Made by a program: the position numbers and the translations under genes. The notes below the pieces were generated by a model that was not told where the DNA came from, did not search any database, and saw only the letters and a program-made list of their open reading frames with translations. Source: Aselliscus stoliczkanus (taxonomy: Eukaryota; Chordata; Mammalia; Chiroptera; Hipposideridae). Taken from it: a stretch of DNA of 64,000 bases. Shown here piece by piece: positions 1 to 11,393 of the stretch (position 1 is the stretch's first letter; the number at the start of each line of letters is the position of its first letter). The stretch spans positions 67,786,771 to 67,850,770 of the forward strand of contig CM066737.1 of the NCBI GenBank assembly GCA_033961575.1, given 5' to 3'.

Positions 1-615
1 TGTAAGAAATAAACCTTTCTTTACTTGCTGAGCTCTTATAGTTTATGATACTTTTACAAAGAAATATACTCATACTTTTATCCTTCCAATTTTTTATTCT
101 AAGATTGGAAATTAAGTTGAAAATGGCCACATAGATTTGGCTAAAATAAATACTCAATTTATGAAGTGGATTTATTGCATAAATTAAGATTTGCTAGTAT
201 TAATGTTTTCTTGACATATAATAAAATGATGAATATTGAAATTTTGTATAATTAATGAATTATCCAACTTGAAATTAGAAGAAGATAACCGTCTCTCAGG
301 TTACTTTACTAAATCATTTAGCATTGTGTTCCCTTTGAGTTACATAGACCAGAAAGTAACTCCCACATTTAAAATTAGTTATCATAGCTTTTTGTAAATT
401 CAAAAAAGAACTATTAATTCATAAAACTTTCTATGAAAAGACTTGTTATATGTGCTAATACTAGTCCGCCTATGACCTGTAGCTTTAATAAACTGTTCAA
501 ATTGCATTTGTTGTTTAAACATTTGTTAAGAATTTTCTCATCAGGAAATGATCATCATTTGAAAGTTTGGGAAAGTGTTCAAATCAATCTGACTTGTCCT
601 TGGAGTTACAAAATA
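1..615. other. AT-rich intronic sequence, no gene seen
   Basis: No open frame resembles a known protein and I recognise no repeat family. If the PCDH11X assignment holds, this is far downstream intron (the gene reads on the minus strand). Confidence 0.5.
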
Positions 616-647
616 AGGAGGAGGAGGAGGAGGAGAAGAAGAAGAAA
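616..647. repeat. (AGG)n/(AGA)n microsatellite
   Basis: A purine-only run of GGA/GAG units passing into GAA units. It makes an arginine/lysine-rich open frame on one strand and a leucine-rich frame on the other, neither credible as a gene. Confidence 0.9.
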
Positions 648-692
648 CAAATCTGCTTTTAACCACACTAGGAAAAACAAGGATGGACTAAA

Positions 693-930
693 GCAGTAGT
701 TTGCTATGGTATAAATCCAACCCCTCATACAAGGAATATTTAGCAAACTCTGGAAAAATTTTTGGTTGTCACAACTAAGCAGGATGGTACTAATGGGATC
801 TAGTGGGTATAGGCCAGGTGTAATGATTAACTTCCTACAATGCACAGGACAACCCATGTTCCACCCTATTCCATGAGAAAGAATTATCCAGCTCCAAGTG
901 TCAATAGTGCCAAGATTGATAAACCCTGGG
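693..930 (+). mobile_element. MER5A-type hAT-Charlie MITE relic
   Basis: The body matches the MER5A pattern as I remember it: TTTTTGGTTGTCACAACT near 755, ATCTAGTGGGTA near 799, CCTACAATGCACAGGACA near 833, and AGTGTCAATAGTGCCAAG followed by AAACCCTGG at the end. It is an old, diverged, non-autonomous DNA transposon of eutherian genomes. The family name is from memory. Confidence 0.75.
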
Positions 931-1604
931 AGAACACATTGAGAATTAGAATCCTATTAAACAAACAAAAAAAAACAAAAACAAAAACAACTACTAAATT
1001 TTAAGACCCAAGTAAAAAAAATTACTTTCAAATGAATATCGCTGCAACTATACTTGTAGGGTCCAACCAATTATCAGAAAAGATGCTGAGAAATTTAAAT
1101 GTAAAGAAATTAACCACATTTGTGCATTAGAACAATTTGCAAAAACATCACATTTCTAAGTCAGTAATCTGTCTATAACTGAACATTTTTGTATACACCT
1201 TCTTATCCTGTGGCTAATTATACATTTAACAACCAAGAAATCACCAATAGTTAACACCTAATTATATACAAATATAAATGGATTATACATTTCTAGGAGC
1301 AGAACATTTTGACTTTAATTATTTGTATACTAGGCCAGAAGAGCAGCAAACTAATTTCTATTTGTGACCAAAGGAAGTATTGTGTAAAAGCTCCAAGATT
1401 TATACAATAGCTTGAAATTATAGGTGGTAAAATCAATACATATTTAAAATGTAATACTTTTGTGAAATTTTTTGTACAATTTAAGTGAATCCAATTACTG
1501 TTTAATGATCAGAACATCTGACTAAAGAACTTGAGAAATCTTGATTTCCTCAGCTATCCTTTGATTATCAACTAAAATTTAAACAAACAAACAAAAAAAC
1601 TGTT
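931..1604. other. AT-rich intronic sequence, no gene seen
   Basis: Holds a short A-rich (CAAAAA)n stretch near 960-990 and otherwise unrecognised AT-rich sequence. No coding potential is visible. Confidence 0.45.
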
Positions 1605-1706
1605 GGGCCGGCCGAGTGGCGTGGTGGTTAAGCATTGGCTTGGGAAGCCAGCGGCCCCGGTTCGGGTCCCACATGAGGGCCGGTGACACTGCGCTCAAAA
1701 AAAAAA
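1605..1706 (+). mobile_element. tRNA-derived SINE, short type A
   Basis: Starts GGGCCGGCCGAGTGGC with a tRNA-like A box, then a B-box-like GGTTCGGGTCCC, a tail GGGCCGGTGACACTGCGCTC and a poly-A run. About 95 bp plus tail. This is the commonest SINE of the window. Confidence 0.9.
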
Positions 1707-1712
1707 TGTTTC

Positions 1713-3850
1713 ATTATTGGTTTCAGTTACACAAAAAAACAGTGATTAGACATTTACACACCGCATAAAGTGATGACCCTGACAAGTCCACCCATCTGAC
1801 ACCATACATAGTTGTTACTCTAACATTGACTATATTCCCTATGCTGTACTTTACATAGTGTGACTATATGTATTTTTAAATTATAGTCAACTGTCAATAT
1901 TATTTCATATTAGTATCAGGTGTACAGTGTAAAGGTTAGGCATATATATAATTTATGAAGTGATCCCCTGATAAATCTAGTACCCACCTGGCACTATACA
2001 TAATGATTACAAAATTATGGATAATATTCCCCTTTTTGTATTTCATATCCCCATGGCTATTTTGTGAGTACCAATTTGTGTTTCCTAATCCCTTTACCTT
2101 TCTTACCAGCCCCCAAACCATCCTCCCATCTAGCAACAATAAGTTTGTTCTCTGTATCTATAAGTCTATTTCTGTTTTGTTTGTTTATACTGTTCTTTAG
2201 ATTCCACATATAAGTGAGATGATATGGTATTTGTCTTTCTCAGTCTGACATATTTCACTTAGCATAATCACTTAGCAATTCACTTAGCAAATGGTAAGGT
2301 TTCACTCTTTTTTATGGCAAAGTAATATTCCATTGTATAATTGTACGAAAATTTCTTTATCCAATTGTCTATTGATGGGCATTTCAGTTGTTTCCAAATC
2401 TTGGGTATTGTGAATAGTGCTGCAGTAAACACAGGAGAGCATGTATTTTTTGAAATAGTGTTTTGGATTTCTTTTGACAAATACCCAGGAGTATTTTGAA
2501 TATAAGGTAGTTCTATAATTAATTTTTTGAGGAAACTCCACACTGTTTTCCATAGTGGCTGCACCAATTTGCAATCCCACCAACAGTGCACAAGGATTCC
2601 CTTTTATCCACATCCTCACCAACACTTGTTGTTTTTTTGTGTTTTTTTTTAGGGCAGTGTCACTGGCCCTCATGTGGGACAGAACTGGGGCCGCTGGCTT
2701 CCCAAGCCAGTGCTTAACCACTGTGCCACTCAGCCGGCCCTAACACTTGTTTTTTGATTGATGATGGCCATTTTGACAGGTGTGAGCTGATATCTCATTG
2801 TGGTTTTTATTTGCATTTCTCTGATGATTAGTGATATTGAACACCTTTTCATATGTCTATTGGCCATCTATGTATCCTCTTTGGAGAAGTGTCTATTCAG
2901 ATACTCTACCCATTTTTTAATTGGATTTTCTATTTTTTTTGTGTGTGTGTTGACTTGTATGAGTTTTTTTGAATTTTGGATATTAACTCCTTATCAAATG
3001 TATCAGTGGCAACTATCTTCTCCCATTCAGTAGGATGTCGTTTGTTTTGCTGATGGTTTCCTTTGCCATGAAAAACTTTTTCGTTTGATGGAGTCCCATT
3101 TGTTTATTTTTTCTTTTGTTTCACTTGTCTGAGGATATATATCAGTAAAAATATTACTATAGGTAATGTCTGAGAGTTTACTTCCTATATTTTCTTCTAG
3201 GAGTTTTATGGTTTGGGGTCTTAAGTCTTTAATCCATTTTGAATTTATTCTTGAATATGGCATAAGTAGGGGGTCCAGTTTCATTTTTTTAATGCATGTA
3301 TCTGTTCAGTTTTCCCAGCAACATTTGTTGAATGGACTCTCTTTACCCCAATGTTTTTATCTTGCTTCCTTTGTCATAGATTAAATGACCATATAGGCAT
3401 GGCCTTATTTCTGGGCTCTCTATTCTGTTCCACTAAGCTATGTGCCTGTTTTTATGCCAATACCATGCAGTTTTGATTACTATGGCCTTGGATAATTTTG
3501 TATCAGGTAGTGTGATCCCTCCTGTTTTGTTCTTCTTTCTCAGGATTGCCATGGCTATTTAGGTTTTTTTATGGATCCATATAAATTTTAGGCTTATTTG
3601 TTCTAGTTCTGTGAAAAATGCCTTTGTTATTTTGATAGGGATTGCACTGAATCTACAGATTGCTTTGGGTAGTATAGACATTTTAACTATATTAATTCTT
3701 CCGATCCACAAGCATGGTACATGTTTCCATTTATTTATATCTTCTTTAATTTGTCTCTTCAGTGTCTTATAATTTTCTGAGTACTTGATTGTTCAAATTT
3801 ATTCCTAAATATTTTATTTTTATATTTTCATGCAACTGTAAGTAGAGTAT
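1713..3850 (-). mobile_element. L1 3' portion (end of ORF2 plus 3'UTR), antisense
   Basis: From the right, the minus strand reads the last part of an L1 ORF2 (residue strings such as INSKWIKDLRPQTIKLLEENIG around 3030-3280) and then a 3'UTR. The 3'UTR contains two similar units, about 1730-1860 and 1900-2040, each carrying the complement of a GGTGTCAGATGGG-type motif or its variant and ATAGGGAATATAG. Stops and frameshifts make it dead. A SINE interrupts it at 2642-2740. The right edge is approximate. Confidence 0.85.
2642..2740 (-). mobile_element. tRNA-derived SINE, short type A, inside L1
   Basis: Reverse-oriented copy: poly-T, then AGGGCAGTGTCACTGGCCC through to CACTCAGCCGGCCC. The direct repeat AACACTTGTT on both sides is the target-site duplication, taken from the host L1, so the SINE is younger than that L1. 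Confidence 0.92.
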
Positions 3851-3857
3851 TTTCTTT

Positions 3858-5030
3858 TTTTATTTTTAACAGTTTTATTGAGATATAACTGTCTTATGCA
3901 CTTTACACATTGAAAGTATGAAATTCAGTGGGTTTTTCCATCTTCAGAATTGTGCAACCATACACACGATCAATTTTAGAACATTTTCCTCATCCCTAAA
4001 TGTAACGTGGTATGCTTTAGTCATCATTCTACCAACAACTGAACCTTCCCCCCAGTCCTAGCCAACCACTAAGCTACTTTCTGTCTCTGTAGATTTTCCC
4101 GCTCTGGACACTTCATAAAAATGGACTCATATAACTTGTGGTACATTTTGACTGGCTTCTTTCACTCAGCAAAATGTTTTCAAGGTTCCTCCATGCATAC
4201 ACCACACACACAGTTGTAGCCTGCATCTGTACTTCATTCCTTTTCATGTCCAAATAATTCCATTGTATGGATACACCATATTTTATTTATCCATTCACCA
4301 GTTGATGGACATTTATGTTGTTTTTACATTTTTACTATTATGAATAATGCTGTTATGAACGTTCATGAACAAGTTTTTATGCATACACAATTTCATTTCT
4401 CTTGGGTGTATACCTAAGATTGGAATTGCTGAGTCACATGATGACTCTGTATTTCATCTTTTGAGTAATGCCACACTGTTTTCCACAGTGGTTACATGCA
4501 TCCCCTGTGTATGATGAGTCCAATTTCTCCCCATCCTTGCCAACATCTTTTATAGTCTATATATTTTTTATTATAATAATCCAAGTGGTTGCAAAGCAGT
4601 ATTCCATTGAGGTTTTGACATATTTCTGCGGTGATGAAGTATGTTGAGCTTCTTGTCATATGCTTGTTGTCCATTTGTATATCTTCTATAGATAAGTATC
4701 CATTGAGATCCTTTGTCCATTTTTTAAATTGAGTTATTTGTCTTTTTCTTACTGACTTGTACGAGTTCTTTATATATTCTACATACAAGTTCCTTATAAA
4801 ATGTATGATTTGCAAATCTATTCTCCCATTCTGTAGGTCATTTTTACACCTGCTTAATGGCTTCTTACAAGCCCAAAAGTGTTTAATATTAATGAAGTCT
4901 AATTTATCTATTTTTGCATTTGTGTTTTTAGTCTAAGAAGTCTGCCTAACCCAAGGTCCTGAATATTTACTCCTATATTTTATTCTAAGACAATTATAGT
5001 TGAGGTTTCCTACATTAAAGTATATGATCA
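3858..5030 (-). mobile_element. older L1 (L1M-type) 3' end, antisense
   Basis: Contains the antisense form of an old mammalian L1 3' end: AGTTTTATTGAGATATAACT at 3871, GAAATTCAGTGGGTTTTT, and TTCCATTGTATGGATACACC near 4258. A decayed ORF2 end follows on the minus strand (4492-4815). It is more diverged from the other L1 copies here and belongs to an older subfamily; which one I cannot say. Confidence 0.75.
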
Positions 5031-5047
5031 TACATTTTAAAAAGATT

Positions 5048-6108
5048 TTTATTAAAAATATACCTAAAATACAATAGTATATGAGTTTCAGGGGTGCACC
5101 ACAGTTGTTCAACATTTATATACCTAAAGAAGTGATCACCATAAGTCCAGCAACCATCTGACACCATACTATGCTATCACAATATTATTGACTATATTCC
5201 CCATGCTGTACATTACATCCCCTTGACTTATTTGTTTTACACCTGGATTTGGTCCACTAATTGTCCTTCACCTTCCTCCCATTTTTCATTTTTCAATTAC
5301 AGTTCGCATTCAATATAATTTCATATTAATTTCAGGGGTACAGCATAGTGTTTAGATATTTACATAAATTAAGAAGTGATCCCCCAGCTAGTCTAGTGCC
5401 CACCTGGCATTATACATAGTTATTGCCCTATCAATGATTATATTCCCTATGCTTGATTTTACATCCCCATGACTACTTTGTAACTACCAATTTTTTACTT
5501 GTTAATCCCTTCACTTTTTTTACTGTGCCCCCAACTCTATCCCATCTATTATCCCAACAAATTTAGTATCCATCTGACACCATACATAGTTATTACAATG
5601 TTATTGAATATATTCCTTATGCTATACTCTTCATCCCCATGATTACTGTGTAACAACCAATTTGTACTTCTTAATCCCTTCCCCTTTTTTCCCCCTTACT
5701 CTCAACTCCCCTCCCATCTGGCAACCATCAAAATATTCTCTGTATCTATGAGTTTGTTTCTGATTTGTTTGTTTGTTTATTGTGTTCTTTAGATTCTACA
5801 TGTAAGCAAAATCACATTGTATCTGTCTTTCTCTGTCTGACATACTCCACTCAGCACAATACCTTCCAGGTCCATCCGTGCGGCCACAGATGAAAAGAAC
5901 ACATTCCCTTCCATGGCTGAGCAATATTCCATTGTATATATGTACCACCTCCTCTTTATTCATTCATCTATTGACAGACACCAGGCTACCTCTACATCTT
6001 GGCCATTGTAAACAATGCTGCAATGAACATATGGATACACACATCCCCTCAAAGTAGAGTCTTGCATTTCTTTGGACCCAGAAGTGGGATTACTGGGTCT
6101 TCCTTTGT
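5048..6108 (-). mobile_element. L1 3' end with repeated 3'UTR units, antisense
   Basis: Three similar 3'UTR segments follow one another (about 5048-5270, 5300-5500 and 5555-5680), each with an antisense CCATCTGACACCATAC or CCACCTGGCATTATAC motif and TATATTCC(C/T)(C/T)ATGCT. The end of ORF2 follows at 5700-6100. At about 6108 the match jumps to the L1 endonuclease region, so this piece and the next look like one L1 with its middle deleted. Confidence 0.8.
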
Positions 6109-9100
6109 ATCTTGTTATAGCCTTTGTTTTAAAGTCTATTTTGTCTGGTATAAGTATTGCTAACCAAGCTTTTTTGTTTGTTCATTTTGCTTCCATTTTC
6201 ATGAAATATCTTCTTCCATTTCTTTACTTCCCATTTGTTTGTGTGTCTTTCAATCTGAAGTGAGTCTCTTGTAGGCAGCATAGGTAAGGAGTTTGTTTTC
6301 TTATCCATTCTTGTCTTCTATATCTTTTGATTGGAGCATTTAATCTATTTGCATTAAGAGTAATTGTTGATAGAAATATAGCTATTGCCATTTTATTATT
6401 CATAATTTTGACCTTTTTTTCCCATCTTAAAAATGTGCCTCTAACATTCCTTGTAATACTGTTTTGGTGGTGATGAACTCCTTTAACTTTCTCTTGTCTG
6501 GGAAGCACTTTATCTGTCCTTTGATTTTAAGTGATACCCATGCTGGGTAGAGTACCCTTGGTGCTTGCTTTCATCATGTTGAATATTTTGTGAAAATCCC
6601 TTCTGTCCTACAAAGTTTCCATTGAGAAATCATCTGACAATCTTATGGGAGCTCCCTTAGTTACTAGTTGCCTGTCTCTTGTTGCGTTTAGGATTCTCTC
6701 TTTGTCTTTAACCTTTATCATTTTAAATATGATGTGTCTTGGTGTGGGGTTCATCTTGTTTGGGACTCTGCACTTCCTGGGCTTGTGTGTCTATTTTTTT
6801 CACCAGGTTAAGAAAGTTTTCAGTCATTATTTCTTCAAATAGGCTCTCAATCCCTTGCTTTCTGTCTTCTCCTTCTGGTACCCTTATCGTGTGAATGTTG
6901 TTACACTTCATGTTGTCCCAGAGGTCTCTTAAACTATCTTCATTTCTTTAATTCTTTTTCTTTTTATTGTTCTGATTGGGTGTTTTCTGCTATCTTATAT
7001 TCTAAATTGCTGATTCAGTCCTCCGCTTCATCTAACCTGCTGATGATTCCTTCTAGTGTGTTCTTCATTTCAGTTATTGTATTCTTTATTTCTGACTAGT
7101 TCTTCCTTATAGTTTCTAAATCCTTCTTTATGCTTACTTATTCTTTGTTGAAGTTCCCACTAACCATAAGCATTTTAATAACCAGTGTTTTAAACTCTGT
7201 CTCTGGTAGTTGGTTGCCTCCATTGCATTATTTTTCTGAAGGTTTCTTCTGTTCTTTTATTTGCAGCATATTTGTTTCCTCATTCTGGCTGTTTCTTTGT
7301 GTTTGCTTTGATGTATCAAGATCTCCTATGTCTCTCAGTCCAGCCAGGAGGCCTTATGTAGTATGTGTGTTGTGCGGTCCAGTGGCACAGTCTCATTGGT
7401 CACCTGCTCATGTGTTCCAGCCTTGTCATTTTTGTGTGTTGTGTGTATTCTCCTGTTGTAGTTGAGACTTGATTGCTTGCACATCACTGGGATTGGCTGT
7501 GAGAATTGGCTATGTCCACAGTGTATGAGTAGCTGTGTAGGTGCTGACCCCTCAGAGGAGGATTCACCCCAGCAGGCTCTTGTGCTTGTTGAGATCCCCC
7601 TTTGGGTGTGCCACTTGTGGGGCTCAATGGGTAGTCTTTTGGTATGGTCTGAAGCTGGCCCCTGGGTATGTCCTTTCTGGTGTCTCTTTCTGGAAGTGAC
7701 TCCTGTGAAGGCCTTGTTGAAGTGATTCCTGTGAAGAATTTCAGCGTTGCCTGTGACAGGCCTGGGGCTATCTGGTAGGAGCTATAAATTTATATGTGGT
7801 TAGTTGCTTCCTGTGCTGGATCTGGAGGCATGTGGGGGTGGCCTTGTGGTGACCTGAGGATGGCTGCTACCAGCCACCAGTATTGGGGCTGGAGAAGCCT
7901 AGCTAATGTCCAAGGGACCCCTAAGCCTGTTGCCACTTGCTGGTTGCCCATAGCCTCAGCTATTGACAGAGCCTCCTTAGTTGTGCAGACCTGGCTTGTC
8001 GATCTGGTGTTGAGAGTGTCCCCAGCACTGCAGCTCTAGCTGGGTGGAGTAGGGTCCTAGAGAGTCACGAAGCATGGTCAGTGGTTTTTACAAAGTTAAT
8101 TGCAGATTCAGTTCTTGCACCAATGCTGGGTTTGTGACCACTTACCAAAATGCCCTGAGATCAAAATAGCCAGTGACCACTTAATTTGGGCCTGCAGATC
8201 TCTGAGAGCAGGGAAAGTTGTAGCTGACTGTCTGCCACTGAGAGTTCCTTATGTTGTCATGGCCCGTCTGCTGCTGTAAAAGGTTTCCACATTTTTTTTT
8301 GGGAGGGCAGTGTCACTGGCCCTCATATGTAGGACCCGAACCAGGGCCACTGGCATCCCAAGCCAGCTCTTAACCACCGCACCACTCAGCCATCCAAGGG
8401 CTTCCACATCTTGCAGGGCAGGGTCAGCCACCCAGGATCCGAGAGTGCCCCTGGCAATACCATGCTAGCTGGGTGGGGTAGGGACCCAGGTCACCACCAA
8501 GGTGATGCACATGCAGGGATTTTACCAGACCAATGCAGTGCCAGATTTGGCTCTTTGGGGGAGGGTTCAACATAGAAGAAATAGTGCCCTCCTATAGACT
8601 ACACATGAGGTGGGCTTCACACATGGGCAGTGGCAGATGTCCCTCTAGCCCCTTGCTCCAAAGCCACACAATTGTCTTGTCTTTCCCCATATGTCGGTGG
8701 CACCTCTTCAGTTTCCACCTTTCTACCAGGGCTCAGGTGAGTGTTTTCAAGTGAACGAGTCTGTTATGGGGCCCCTTTATGAGGGTGTCTGGGTTTCCAG
8801 CCATTCTCCATCTCACCAGGATGGATGGACAGAGTCCTTACTGATTTTCACTACCAGATGCTGTGGGGACTCCTCTTCCTGGCATAGGACCCCTGGCCTG
8901 GTGAGCCCAGTGTGGGGCTGGGACACTTCATTCTTCAGAGGGGACCTCGACCACCGATGTGTCCCTCCCAGTGTTCAACCACTACCTGTGGTTTTGGGGT
9001 CAGCCAGCTTTGTGTCTCCACCCCTCCTATAAGTGTTGATGTGGCCCCTTCTTTATATCCTTAGTTATAGGGGTTCTTTTCAGCTAGTCTTCACATGATT

Positions 9101-9194
9101 CTTGATGTGGATTACTCTATAATTTAGTTGTAAGTTTGATGTGTTCCTGGGAGGCACATAAAATTCACCTAGTCCACCATCTTGGACCTTCTAT
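6109..9194 (-). mobile_element. L1 5' half: 5'UTR, ORF1 and ORF2 endonuclease start, antisense
   Basis: On the minus strand, 6508-6224 encodes an endonuclease start (LNANRLNAPIKRYRRQEWIR, then CCLQETHF). 6911-6723 encodes the ORF1 stretch IRVPEGEDRKQGIESLFEEI. The GC-rich region to 9194 is 5'UTR, ending with the complement of a GGTCCAAGATGGTGGAC start like that of other L1s. The 5'UTR has two related segments (about 7999-8120 and 8430-8550). A SINE lies at 8292-8395. Broken frames make it inactive. Confidence 0.8.
8292..8395 (-). mobile_element. tRNA-derived SINE, short type A, in L1 5'UTR
   Basis: Poly-T, AGGGCAGTGTCACTGGCCC and then the reverse head. Related flanks GGTTTCCACAT and GGCTTCCACAT give an imperfect target-site duplication. 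Confidence 0.9.
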
Positions 9195-9424
9195 CTCAAC
9201 TGAAGTTTTGACTTAAGTTCCAAAACAGGTACTTATTCAATCAGACCTAAAGCTATAGATGACAAGAAAAATGAAAATATGGGAAATATATATACAGAAA
9301 TGTCCAATTATTTGTATTTTACATTTACGTAAATTTAAGTCTAACATTGTTTATTATTTCTTAAATAAAAATGGTGATTGTATTTGATCTGTGACAATAC
9401 CATATGAAACACCACAGTGGTTTA

Positions 9425-9564
9425 GGGCCAGCCTAGTGGCTCAGTTGGTTAAGAGCTCGCTCAAGAGTGCAAGCTGAGCTCTGAGCAACAGCAGTTCGAT
9501 GCCCAGCCCGAGCTGAGCAGCTGCTGAGCTGCTAACAGGTGGCAGGATGGCTCAGCTAAAAAAA
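9425..9564 (+). mobile_element. tRNA-derived SINE, type C
   Basis: Head GGGCCAGCCTAGTGGCTCAG, then GTTAAGAGCTCGCTCAAGAG, a GCAGTTCGATGCCC B-box-like motif, a GGTGGCAGGATGGCTCAGCT tail and poly-A. Flanked by CCACAGTGGTTTA on both sides (target-site duplication). Confidence 0.92.
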
Positions 9565-10024
9565 CCCACAGTGGTTTAAATATCTAGTATTTACAGATAA
9601 TTTCCTACTATTCTAATGTCATTCTTAGTATTTCATGCATTGCTTAGTGATTTACTGATGTAAAGTCTGTAAACATAGGTTTATGAGAAAATATGGGAAA
9701 TTTTTCGTGGCTCACTATCTAAATTACTTTTTATCATGTTGAATAATAATGGATAATCTAGTGGACAGTGCAAGAAAAAAAAATCATGACAACTGAAAAA
9801 TCACTATTTCTAGTCTACCAGGAAGTTGATCTAGTGCATCCCTTACCTATTATAACAATGCCTTTCCATTATTCTACTAAAAGAGCTGTCATAAATGTCA
9901 AAAGATATGACAATTCGTGACAGTTAAAGGTTATAAAACAAATGCTTAATAAGTATAAAATATGTAGAAAGGAATTTTCTAATTTAATTCTTTTGAATTG
10001 GGATATTTTGGAGTTTTTTTCTCC
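9565..10024. other. unique AT-rich intron, no gene seen
   Basis: Nothing recognised beyond the flanking SINE duplications. Confidence 0.4.
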
Positions 10025-10131
10025 TTTTTTTTTTCTTGAGGGCAGTGTCACTGGCCCTCACATGTGGGACCCGAACCGGGGCCGCTGGCTTCCCAAGCCA
10101 GCGCTTAACCACCACGCAACTCGGCCAGCCC
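10025..10131 (-). mobile_element. tRNA-derived SINE, short type A
   Basis: Reverse copy from poly-T through GAGGGCAGTGTCACTGGCCC to ACTCGGCCAGCCC, lying in a pyrimidine-rich target. Confidence 0.9.
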
Positions 10132-10270
10132 TTTTTTTTTCTTTCTCCTTTTTTAGGATCTATATTAAATAAAGTTTACTAATTAAGGTCATAAAAAACA
10201 AACCTATTTTCATTCTGTGGGCATTTACAAGTCCTACCTTAAAGAAGGGGACAAAAATAGGTACATATTT

Positions 10271-10455
10271 GGGGCGGCCGGTTAACTCAGGTGGTTAGAG
10301 TGCAGACTCATAACACTAAGGTTGCTGGTTCGATTTCCAAATAGGCCAAGGAGCTGAGCCCTCCACAACTAGATTGAAGACAACTACTTGACTTTGAGCT
10401 GATGGGTTCTGGGAAAACACACTGTTCCCCAATAAAATTTCTTGAAAGAAAAAAA
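10271..10455 (+). mobile_element. VES-like tRNA-derived SINE, type D
   Basis: Head GGGGCGGCCGGTTAACTCAG, B-box-like GCTGGTTCGATTTCC, then CTCCACAACTAGATTGAAGA, a unique middle, and the tail TTCCCCAATAAAATTTC. A perfect 12-bp duplication AGGTACATATTT flanks it (10259-10270 and 10456-10467). It resembles the VES SINEs of bats. Confidence 0.92.
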
Positions 10456-10467
10456 AGGTACATATTT

Positions 10468-11092
10468 AAGTATAATCAGAACATATATGTTATATTTGCA
10501 AAGTCACAAGTCTTGGTAAGTTTTTTAGAATAAAATGTTCTCAAAATCAATTTCTAAACCATAATGCCCACAAAAACATTTGGAAGCATTAATAAGTTGC
10601 TGTAATTAAAGGATGATAGTTGGTTAACGTAGTAAAAATAAGAAATTTGTTTTATAATGTAAAGGTCTTTATATGTCAAAGCCAGTATTTTTTGTATTTT
10701 CCCTCTGGAAATCAAAGCAGAAGATCAAATTGTAGGTATCCACAGCATCTGTATGTTATTATAGCCTTACAAAGATGCCAACAGTTGTGAGAAAAATAGT
10801 TTAAGGATGCATATACAACTACCAAAACATCTTGAAAGAAAATATACCTGCACCAAAATAGTTAAAAGAGGAATCTCTTTAGCAATGATGCCCATTACAC
10901 TGAAATTTGTGGTACCTACAGATTCCAATTTGAAATTCCCTTTAAAAATCCCTACTATTCCAAAATACACATACTAGTTTGCTATGACCTATTTATCCTC
11001 TTAGAAGAGGGAAGATGTTGCCCCTTATAAAATGTTATATGTGTAATTGAAACCAAGAACAAGATGCTACAACACTGTTCTGAACTAATGAG
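10468..11092. other. unique AT-rich intron, no gene seen
   Basis: No repeat family or coding frame recognised. Confidence 0.4.
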
Positions 11093-11393
11093 AAGAGCTT
11101 ATGTGGGATATAAAACTGAAAGCAACAAAGGAACAAGACAAACAAGTGAAGAAACAAAAACTCATAGACACAGACAATGGTTTAGTGGTTACCAGAGGGT
11201 AAGTGGGGAGTGGGTGTGGTAGAAGAGGGTAAAAGGTATCAAATATGTGGTGATGGAAGAAGAACTGACTCTGGGTGGTGAACACACAATGTGATATATA
11301 GATGATGTATTACAGAACTGTACACTTGAAACTTATGTAACTTTACTAATCATTGTCACCCTAAGAAACTTTAATTAAAAAAATAATAATGGG
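11093..11393 (+). mobile_element. 5'-truncated L1 3' end
   Basis: Starts at TTATGTGGGATATAAAACTG, passes GGTTTAGTGGTTACCAGAGG and CTGGGTGGTGAACACACAAT, and ends in GTCACCCTAAGAAACTTTAA plus an A-rich tail. About 300 bp. It belongs to the L1 3'UTR class that ends near CCAATAAA, unlike the duplicated-unit class. Confidence 0.88.

Noticed and set aside
616..647. Arginine-rich small protein
   Set aside because: Translated (AGG)n microsatellite.
1605..1706. tRNA gene
   Set aside because: A and B boxes are present but the cloverleaf is not complete and a SINE tail with poly-A follows. The same holds for the other SINE copies.
7130..9032. Several open frames of 73-113 codons, cysteine-rich
   Set aside because: They lie in the GC-rich antisense 5'UTR of an L1 and on the opposite strand to its genes.
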